64,000 nt of DNA from Amaranthus tricolor (taxonomy: Eukaryota; Streptophyta; Magnoliopsida; Caryophyllales; Amaranthaceae), in the NCBI RefSeq assembly GCF_026212465.1, contig NC_080056.1:11265089-11329088 (forward strand), read 5' to 3'. How positions within the stretch are numbered: position 1 is the first letter of the stretch; the number at the start of each line of letters is the position of its first letter. A model generated the notes under the pieces. That model was not told where the DNA came from. It searched no databases and saw nothing but the letters and a program-made list of their open reading frames with translations. Positions 39,654 through 50,600 of the stretch are shown here, piece by piece. The position numbers were made by a program, and so were the translations under genes.

Positions 39654-39923
39654 TGTAATACCCCAGATTTAGCTTGAAAAAGTATTGATAAACTACTCAT
39701 ATCAACAAAGTACATCTTTTTTTCATGGAGCCTATTTGCTAAGAACACCTCAGTTAAGCGTGCTTTGTATGGAGCAATCTTAGGATGGGTGACCTCTTGG
39801 AAAGTTATTCCGGGCACGCACGATTGAGGTCAAAGTGCGCTGGAAAGACTTGTGTTGGTTTGTGGAGCTAGTCTACAATCTCCATGAGTAGTCACCAGCG
39901 GTCCGAGGGGCCGGGGTGTTACA
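39654..39923 (+). repeat. 3' LTR of the Cassandra element with 5S rRNA-like core
   Basis: 270 bp, tgtaata...gtgttaca. The 5S-like portion runs about 39750-39813 and covers the internal control region blocks. It is not a 5S gene: the first half of the rRNA is absent and the rest departs from the rRNA. Confidence 0.85.
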
Positions 39924-40242
39924 GTTACTGCCACTTATATACAGTTTGGTAATCTTAACACTTAAGTAAATGTTTGGTTAATACTCATAACCGTACCATG
40001 CATCATAGCATCAACACTAATCAAGTTTATCACTTATCAACAAGCACATCAATATGACACCTGATACATGTAAGGATCTGGTTAGGTGAGGACCATAGTC
40101 CTAAACCCTAACTGTGGTGAGAGTCGTCACCCAATACAATTTATGCTCGAGCTGTACAGGATAGGTAGCTAACCCCCTGTCTTATACCGCATTTTTATGT
40201 GCCGACCAATATGGGCGCCGGGATTTTACATGCTGGTCCATG

Positions 40243-40336
40243 TGTAACACCCGAATTTCCTCCCTTCCTTCACGACTTCTAGTTTCGTGTAAGGGGTTGG
40301 AAATTCAGGTTTACGGGAGGAAATTCGGGTGTTACA
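40243..40336. mobile_element. 94-bp palindromic TG...CA insertion with 5-bp target duplication
   Basis: Starts tgtaacacccgaatttcctc and ends with its near-exact inverse, gaggaaattcgggtgttaca. The flanks ccatg (40238-40242) and ccatg (40337-40341) match. The TG...CA ends and 5-bp duplication are those of an LTR integration, yet 94 bp is extremely short and about half of it is inverted repeat. It could be a miniature solo LTR or a non-coding foldback using the same integrase. Confidence 0.6.
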
Positions 40337-40341
40337 CCATG

Positions 40342-42146
<1,805 letters not shown>

Positions 42147-42615
42147 ACTGTTTTAATAATACTGACTTGAGTGTACAAATGATGTGTGCATTCATATGTG
42201 ACTCTTGAAATCCAATGAGTATGGTAATGTGGGTGATTAAGTTGTTAACTTAATAATTGTAGTGTTTAAGTGTGATTTATTGTGGTGAAGTATTCATAGG
42301 AATTATTGGTGTTGATGATTAATAAAGAAGTGCAAAGGGTCTTGGAAGATACTTTGCTCGAGCAGAATCTGACAGAGGAAGTCTAATGGTCGCTCGGCCG
42401 AGCCGCTCGATCGAGCGAGCTCTTTGGGTTGGTCGAGCGGTCAGACAGAATGCATCCAGAAGTTTTTTGTAGCTCGCTCGACCGAGTAAGCTCTCTGTTT
42501 TGTTCGAGCGGTTCCTCTGACATGCCTAGGATGCTGGTTTTCGACCTTTCAAGTTCTTGGAGATGTTTTGTAACACCCCGATATTTTTCCGATATATTAA
42601 ATGATTTGCTAGTAA

Positions 42616-42665
<50 letters not shown>

Positions 42666-45310
42666 TTTTTAGAAAAATATATTTCTTTTTATTATTTATT
42701 TTGTTAGTAGGTTAAATCACGAGACTTCAACTTTTAAGGCAATTAAAACCATTTTAAGTCCAAACCTTTTTCCTAATCTATCTTTAATTTAATTTAAAAA
42801 AAAATAAATGTGGGAAGGTGATTGGTTTTGGCCGGGCATATGGAGCAACATTAGGGGATTTGTAACTTCTTAAGGATATGGAAAGATTAAGGAGTAATTG
42901 CCTTCCATAAGTATTGCCTTAATTTTCCTTAATTTCTTTATTTCCTTAATCTCCTAATTTCCTTACATCTTTTCATTCCAAACCATTTGCAAGTAAGAAA
43001 AACACTCCCAAAACCCTCAAATTCCCACGCCTAATCCTCCATTGATTCATCAATTTTGGTGTTTTGTTCTTGAGCAATTGTGAGTAATCCTTAATCTAGT
43101 TTTTATTTTTTAATTTTAATTTAAATTTCTATGATTTTTATGTGTGTTATTTTATAGTTTATGATTTGTTCATGATTTAAAAATTCATGTGTGAAAGTAT
43201 GATGTATTTTCTATCTAAATTGATGTATGTTTTTTTTAGGGTTTTGGATATGTTTACATATGTGTGAAGAAATTGTTTGATGGATAATTGAAAATATATA
43301 TATATATAAAAATGGATGTTCATAGAAAAAAAAAATATATGTGGTGTTAGGAATTTATTTAATTATTTTTATTGATTAGTAGAAGGAATTTATAATGTTG
43401 GTAAAAAAAAATATATACATGTAAATATGTGATGTGTATGTGTGTATACAATTGTGTAAAAAGAATTAAAAATAATAATAATAATAATAATTCATTAAAA
43501 TTTATTTTTATGTAAATTTTTTTGTTTAGATTTAATAGGAAATAAAGCATTGATATTTATATTTTTGTGATAAAAAAAATGGAATGACAAAATCCCGTAG
43601 GTTTTGAAAATGGTGAAAAAAAATGTGTTTTTGGAACATTTTTGGCTTTGAAATTAAGTTAAAAATACTTATACTATGTTATGAATTATGAAAATTGGTA
43701 CCGGGGGGTTTTGACGCCTTCCGGACGCAACGGTGAAGTCGGATTTTTAATTTGACAGTTTTAAGTTGAGTTTCTGGACAGATTGTATAGGTTGTCCTGT
43801 TTTGTGTATTTACCATGTTATAGTATGTGATGGATGTTCATGTTGTGTGTAGTATTCTAGGTATGGATGTGATTGTATATGTGTGTTATGGATGATTTGA
43901 GGAAAATGTGTATGTGTGCTTATTTCCCGAATACGATTGAACCTTGTAGGAAGTCGATTCGTGACCGGGAATTGATTAAGACGCTTGTGAGTTGGTTATC
44001 TTGCTTAAGGTATGTACACGCAGCGTGGTTCGCATTAGTCCGATGTATCATATAATAATGATATACAAAAGTAAAGCATGGATATATAGTACGAATAATG
44101 TTATCTTTCGAATCAATAATTTTTATACATTGTTTTGATAAGCAGAGGTAGTATGACCTCACTAACTTTAAAGTGGCCGTAGTATGACGTCAATTGGTGG
44201 AAAAAAAAATTTCTCGCGGTATATGAGGGCATTATGAGCCACCGCGGGGGTATGCATACTTAACCATAGGCACCGAAGTAAGGCGAGTGTCTATGGTAGA
44301 GACTTGCTTAGGGGTTAGCTCCCCCTAATGTATTGTCTCACTTATGGAGTTTGGAGTGTACCGGCAGTATGGCTGGATAGTACAGCAGTATGGCTGACTA
44401 ACCTTTACATGAAAATAATTATTCTTAATAAGCATGATCGAAGCATAAGGTTCTGTGAATTGTCAGCTAATAAATTAAAACTTTCTCTTGTGTTATTATT
44501 TATTTGGTATGCGACGTTTGCTGACGTGTACTTTTGGTCTTAACGACCCTGCGATGATGTTGTTTCCTATCTGGGCAATGACTAGCAGTAAGTTAAGTTG
44601 CAGGTCTGGGGAGTGAGGATTGTCCCTTGGAGAAATAAATCGTTAGGATACAGAAGTCTTGATAAGAACTTCTAATAAAGTTTAAAGAATATTTGGTTTT
44701 ATGAGGCGATTTCGTTCTCAAGTTGTAATAAGTAGATTTAATTTTTCGTTCTTATCCGCTGCTAAGAATTTCTTATATCTAGTAGTTCATAATAACACTA
44801 ATAAAACTCGATCCGCAAGCTTCCCTTAATTTCAAATTCGTTTTTAACTGCCTTTTAACATCCTGGTTTGACTCGGACGATATATACTTGTTTTTAAAAG
44901 GTCATCTTCTCTTTTCGTACGATCCGAGTTATTCCGAGATGTTACATGTTTCATATCATTCATTATTCAATATTAAACATGTATTAAGTGAGCAATTGTC
45001 ATTGAATATACTTAGTACTATAAATAAAGCTCTCATACTCACTCAAACACACATCAAACACAACCCCAAACCCAAACACATAGCTGTCGGTTTTATCTCT
45101 TGCAAAATTGTAATACTTCATTTGTAAGAGTATTTTATACACCATTGATATAATATAAAAAGAAACTACACACAACGGAGGACGTAGCCATCATTGGGTG
45201 AGCCTTCTTAAATCTTTGTGTCTCTTTGCAAATTTACATTATCAAACGTTGTTTATTCTTTGTTGTTTGTATCGTTCATGTAAGTTCTTAGCATCGTATC
45301 GATCTTAGCA
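42147..45310 (+). repeat. Solo LTR-like repeat, family A copy 2, split by a younger LTR
   Basis: 42147-42568 and 44947-45310 together align with 19260-20106. Shared landmarks are ggtcgagcggtcagacagaa, the gctcgaccgag cluster, tcgacctttcaa, tactataaata (TATA), cacatcaaacacaa and ggaggacgtagccatcattg. The inserted 2378-bp element duplicated tgttt from this LTR. Outer ends are approximate. Confidence 0.65.
42569..44946 (+). repeat. Solo LTR (2.4 kb, Tekay/Del-type chromovirus suspected)
   Basis: Starts tgtaacaccccgatattttt and ends ttccgagatgttaca. The perfect target duplication tgttt is at 42564-42568 and 44947-44951. No gag or pol lies between the ends and no second copy of the terminus is inside, so it is a single LTR. 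It contains an (ATT)n microsatellite at about 42617-42664. The region gcaggtctggggagtgagga (about 44602) matches the reverse complement of the solo LTR at 20.2-22.5 kb. Confidence 0.8.
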
Positions 45311-45905
45311 AATTTTCTCAATAACAGTTTTAACCAAAACTAATTCAAAATTAACAAAACTATGATCGTTGTGTATGAGATCTGACAATTCTGAATATCC
45401 TCTTCCACATAGCTGTTTGATACAACCTTCTACGAGGGGATCTTTCAATTTGTTATAGTCTTGAGATAGAATTGAGTTTGATGTAGTTGATAGTAATTGC
45501 AATTTTTGTGTCTGCTGCATTGTCGCGTTAATCTCTACCAACAAATCAACTAGAGATTAAAATTCATAACCCCAAACTCTCACAAGGAGAGAGATTAAAA
45601 CCCAATATATGGGTAGAATCAACTCAATGAATGGGTGGAACAACTCTTTTGTAGGGAGAGGACAAAAAATTATTCTAATCATATTAAAAAAGCTTAAAAT
45701 AGAAAAATTAGGGGCTTATTATCAATCAAAAGGTTGATAATAGCCCTAACACAATTATGGAAATTAGAGTTTTTTTTAGAGAGAAAAGAGAGAAAAAAGG
45801 GAGGCGGCTACGTTAGAAAATATAACTGCTCACAAAATATTGATACACATAAATCCCTTTCGTCCAACCTTATTTTATAGGCAATTGGTGAACAAATAAA
45901 AAATA
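45311..45905. other. Gene-poor stretch with one unassigned minus-strand frame
   Basis: A 79-codon minus-strand frame at 45305-45544 (core MQQTQKLQLLSTTSNSILSQ, then LCGRGYSELSDLIHND) has more protein-like composition than its surroundings and follows a leader-like pyrimidine-rich run. I do not recognise it. It could be a first exon, a gag remnant or chance. Confidence 0.3.
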
Positions 45906-46162
45906 CTCCTTCCTATTCGCCATGTGTCTCATTTGACTTTGCATAAATTTTAATAAAGTCAAATTGAACCACATGGGTAAGAGAGAAATGTTAGTGTTTT
46001 TTAATTTTGAAGAGGTAAAGTGAGGTTATTATGGATAAAGGTGTAATATAAGATAAATGTTTTAAGGATAAATTAATAAAATTAACAACCAAAAAAAGAA
46101 TTAAGATATTTAGGGTGACTTAGCTAAAAAAAAATGAGACACATATGTTGAATCGGAGGGAT
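45906..46162. mobile_element. Stowaway-like MITE
   Basis: 257 bp between TA dinucleotides. Left end ctccttcctattcgccatgt; right end inverse atccctccgattcaacatat. The second layer tgtgtctcattt / aaatgagacaca is also inverted. No coding capacity. Confidence 0.75.
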
Positions 46163-46933
46163 TAATAGATAAAAGTAGAATTTTATAGAGAAGTGATAGA
46201 AATGTGCGACTTAAATGAAAATTTAAATTTAAGAAAGTGTATAATTCATGATCAAAAATAAAATTGAATAAATTTAGTAAGACCAACTAAAATAAAAAAT
46301 AGACAAATTTGATAGAACAGAGGAGTATCAAACAAATATGGCAAATTCTTTATTAAGACCGTCTCACCATAAGACGACTTAATATAGATTCATCTAATTT
46401 TAATATATTAAAAAAAATTTAAAACAAAAATAGTTTAAATATATTTTAATTTTTTTAATATAATTAATTTTGACTGCTTATATGGATCCATTTTACGGTA
46501 AAACCTTGGGATACAACACTTGCTAAAAGAAATTGGAAAGGGAAATTGAAAACCAAGTCCATCTGTCCATGGACTATATGCAGTCTAAATTTAGAAAAGT
46601 CGTCAGATGGCAATGATTAGATAGTATTTTCTATTCCAGTATTTCCTATCAATGACAATATTTGTATATCGTCATAAAAAAATAAAAAAATAATAATAAT
46701 AAATAAAATAAAATTAAAAAAGTAATTAAAATCATAAAAGCCTTATTCTGTTAAATTCTATCATATAAGGATGATTTATTAATTTCACAAATCACTGTTC
46801 TTTACTACAACCTTGTCTTTCTATTATTATTATTATTTTTTTTATAATCTCATACCACTATATATAAATTCTTTGCAAACATCTTAAAAAATTCTATTCT
46901 CAAATCCACCCACCAATTTAATCAAATTACTTT
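46163..46933 (+). promoter_or_regulatory. Probable upstream promoter region of the Yippee-like gene, now separated from it
   Basis: In the pre-insertion sequence 46933 joins 59746. A TATA-like box (actatatataaattc, about 46857-46871) would then lie about 110 bp upstream of the Yippee ATG, a normal plant spacing. The stretch is AT-rich and non-coding; the first 300 bp show nothing else. The promoter role is inference from position. Confidence 0.45.
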
Positions 46934-47623
46934 TGTCATGGTACTGTTTTTGTTTTTAATTAATTAATTTATTTAATAATTAGCATCATATCCCTAAAAT
47001 ACCCTTTGACCTTTCGGGATTTGACTTTGACTTTTAGTCAATAGGCTTTCTGCTGGGCTTCTCTTCTTCTTTGGAAGGCCCACGGGTTTTTACCTCCAGA
47101 ATACCTAACTTCTCTGCCATCCCTCTTCTGTGGCTATCCTCCTTTTAAGGAGAATAACTACCCATCACCTTCCACTCTTTCTTCATGCTTGGCTCTCCTT
47201 GCTTCAGGCTTGGTAACTGCCCATTACTCCCATTATAATCCACCTCTTCCCTGAAACAACTTCTCTTCTTCACCACTATAAATAGGGGCTACCATCAAAA
47301 AGGGAAGATCATCTGAAATAGCTTCAAAAGTATTCTTGCTTACATTATTCTCCTAGCCTTCCCAAATTCTAACACAAGCCTTAGCAATCTCAATCACGCT
47401 CTTGCATTCGTTCTTTAATCAGTCCTTCATTAATTTCCGATCTACGTTCTAACTTGAGCGTCGGAGGGGTTTTCCGGGATATCACCCCCCGGGCAAGGCT
47501 AACGTGTTGTTTCACAGGAATATAAGTCGCTTCTCCTCACAAGTCGTTTCCCTTGATCCTACTGCCATCAACTTCCAGGTATTTTAAGTGTCTTTTGCAC
47601 TTCCTCGTTTCTTCACCGAAACA
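46934..47623 (+). repeat. 5' LTR of the Tat element
   Basis: tgtcatggtactg...caccgaaaca, 690 bp. A TATA box (ctataaataggg) is at 47276-47287, so transcription would start near 47305. The visible differences from the 3' copy are one base in the aattaatt run near 46962, ttctctt/ttccctt near 47262, and agtgtc/agtatc near 47589. Confidence 0.96.
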
Positions 47624-47626
47624 GTT

Positions 47627-47643
47627 TGGCGCCGTCTGTCGGG
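47627..47643 (+). other. Primer binding site of the Tat element
   Basis: tggcgccgtctgtcggg begins three bases after the LTR end. It has the tggcgccgt core seen in Tat and Athila elements. The exact primer tRNA was not determined. Confidence 0.75.
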
Positions 47644-47660
47644 AAAGATTGCAAAAAGTC

Positions 47661-50600
47661 ATGGCTCCTAAAAATAATCCTACACAAACTGCAACCGTGC
47701 ATAGCACAGATACAGACACTTCCGCAGGTCACGCTAACAATCAAGCCGTGACTCGTCGTGATCTGGACATGCTAGCGCGAAATCTCACGGCCGCGTTCTC
47801 TGAACAACTTCGCGCCGTCATAAACAATACCCCTACTCAACAACGAGTACTGGAAGATATGGCCGCACAGATAAAAAACCTGGAGGAACGAATCGAGCCC
47901 CATCCTGAGATACCAAAATCCCATGAATCTCAAGATGGGAACTCGAGGACTTCCCACTCCAGTAGACGCAACAAAAACAGGCGGGAAAGGTCCAGAGCTT
48001 ACCTGCACCCTAGCAAGACAGATACACGAGATGGCGAATCCAAAACCGCCACTCCAGATGCTCGAACTTTCCTAGAGAGCAAAAAACGAAAGACGTCTGA
48101 GAGCGTCCAGTCCCTGGTAGATAAAAGAAGGGAGGAAAGAAAGAAGGCGGAACTCGCTGGATCTAGCCGTCCCCTCACTTCCGCCACCATGCCGCGGAAT
48201 GAGGCCGACAAGAGTGTCCTTCCTGAAGAGCCCATATCATTAGTCTCCCCCCTGGCCATGGAGATACTGAATACTCCCAATCCCGGGAAAATAAAAGTAC
48301 CAAACATGGCTGCTTTCGATGGCACGTCATGCCCACAGGAGCACCTGACGGCATATAAGAATCTTATGCTGTTATACACCACCAACTCATCGTTATGGTG
48401 TAAGTTCTTTCCAACTACTCTTACAGGAGTAGCTTTGACATGGTACACCTCCCTTCCCGGAGGAAGCATCCACAACTTTGCCCAACTAGAAGGCAAGTTC
48501 TTGAGCCACTTTATAGCCTCAAAAAGGCAGGAGAGATCAAACTTCCACCTGCTTAGTGTCACTCAATTGGAAGGAGAATCCATATCCTTATATCTTAAGA
48601 AGTTCCATGAGGCAGTACTGGAAGTGACTGATTTGGAGGAGTCGGTTGCGCTAAACGCCCTAATCAACGGAATGAAGGCCCAACGGCTGAAGTTCCAGTT
48701 GGTTGAAAGTCAAGTAAAGACGTATGCAGAGGCCATGAAACAATGCCAAAGCTACGTCACGGCCTCGGAGATATGTCAGGCCCATGATCCAAAACGGCGG
48801 AAATCCGAAAAGAAGGAAGCCGGGTCCTCCCTTCAATCCTCACGACGTAGAGAGGAACATTCTTCGAGGGAAAAGAATTACATGCCGCGTCGTCCTGCGC
48901 CACCATCTGATATGGGACCTCCACGAGCCAGACAGGTATATGTTGCCGAAGGAGAAACTAGGACGCGGAATCTGGGAGACGGAGGCAATGACCCAATGTT
49001 CAATCGAAACAGGAGGGACATTTTCTTTGCTGTTCGAGATCAATTGCCGGCTCCACCACCTGTTACCACCCCCTCTGATAGGCGCAACTATAATCTGTGG
49101 TGTGACTACCACAAAGAGCACGACCACACTCTGGCACAATGCCGCGAACTAAAACGCATCCTGCATCAGTTGGCTGACGAAGGAAAACTGTCCAGGTTCC
49201 TCAACCCGAGGGATTATAATGCGGGAAGAGAAGGGGAAAGGAGGCCGTGGCAACAGAAACACAGATCCCCAAAGAGGAACGAAGCCCGACGCGAAAGTTC
49301 CGACACTCAAGGAACTATCAACATGATTTTTGGAGGATACACTGAGGAATATCCCACCATCCGGGCTGCAAAAAACAGTGTCCACACTTTGCTGAAAGGG
49401 CCTCCCATGGCCTCATCTAAGGGACCGGTCATGAAGTTCGACACCACGACCTCCCAACCGCTGCAACAACCCCATACCGACCCTCTGGTGGTCACTCTTA
49501 AAATCGGGCAAATGAAAGTCAGACGGGTGCTGGTAGATACGGGAAGCACGGCTGATCTTATTACAATGGAGTGTTTGAGAAAGATGAAGTTCGAGGAAAA
49601 GCACTTGCAACCCCTAGACAAACCACTAATTGGGTTTGGAGGGAGTCAGGTCATTCCGTTGGGCACGATCATTCTCCCCGTACGGGTAGGGGAGAAAAAT
49701 GAAAGCCGGACTATGCCCATACGGTTCACAGTGGTAGATCTCAACTTTCCCTACAATGCTATTATGGGGCTCCCACTCATTAATAAGATCAAGGCAGCAA
49801 TCTTTCCCCATCAACTCTTGCTGCAATTCGAGACAGATGACGGACAAGTTGGCATTCTTAAGGGAGACCAGGTGACGGCTCGCCAATGCCTCGTCAACAC
49901 CCTGAAGCGCGGGTCTTCCGAGACACCTGCAAAAAGAAAGAGGGAAGACAATGTCCCAGCTGTCATGAGCGTGTACAGGGAAAATCCCAACACGCATGAA
50001 AGGCCCCGCCCCATAGAACGATACGAGGAAGTAGACATGTTCGAGGGGAAACAAATCAAGATAGGGAAAGATCTTCCCGACACGGTCAAACAGGACATAG
50101 TGGCCACCATTGCTGAATTCCGCGACGTCTTTGCTTTTTGCACGGAAGAAATGCCCGGAATCCCTACCAGTGTCGCGTGTCATAAACTTGACATCAAACT
50201 AGGCTATAAACCCGTAAAACAAAAGCTGCGACATCAAGGAAGAGAGCGGACTGAGGCCGCCAAGGAGGAAGTCGAGAAGTTGTTGAGAGCCGGATTTATT
50301 AAAGAATGCAAATACTGTGAGTGGCTATCCAACGTTGTCCTGGTGAAAAAACCAAATGGCAAATGGAGGATGTGCGTCGACTTCACGGACCAGAATAAGG
50401 CATGCCCTAAAGACGACTACCCACTTCCAAAGATAGATCGTCTGGTCGACTCTACGGCAGGCCACGCATTATTAAGCTTCATGGATGCCAATGCCGGCTA
50501 TCATCAGATTCCGTTGGCAACCGAAGATCAACCTCACACGGCCTTCATTACCAGCATGGGGGTCTATTGCTGCAAAGTCATGCCCTTCGGATTAAAAAAC

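Larger units (their letters stand above)
38168..39923 (+). mobile_element. Cassandra-type TRIM (LTRs contain 5S rRNA-like sequence), split by a hAT insertion
   Basis: The 3' LTR (39654-39923) starts tgtaataccccag and ends ggccggggtgttaca. Inside it cagttaagcgtgctt and taggatgggtgacctc are near-exact 5S rRNA blocks, the hallmark of Cassandra. The 5' LTR ends at 39536 with the same terminus, but its left part is missing or too diverged before about 38168. A tggtatcaaagc primer site (39539-39550) and purine tract aagtgggggtgag (39641-39653) bound a short non-coding interior. The 5' LTR is interrupted in its 5S block by the 38191-39401 element. Confidence 0.8.

Noticed and set aside
39750..39813. 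5S rRNA gene
   Set aside because: Only the second part of the 5S sequence is present and diverged, and it lies within a TG...CA Cassandra LTR.
39269..39817. 182-codon minus-strand frame
   Set aside because: Spans the hAT subterminal repeats, the Cassandra interior and the antisense of the 5S-like block; the repeated Asp-Gln-Thr-Arg stretch is from gaccagacc units.
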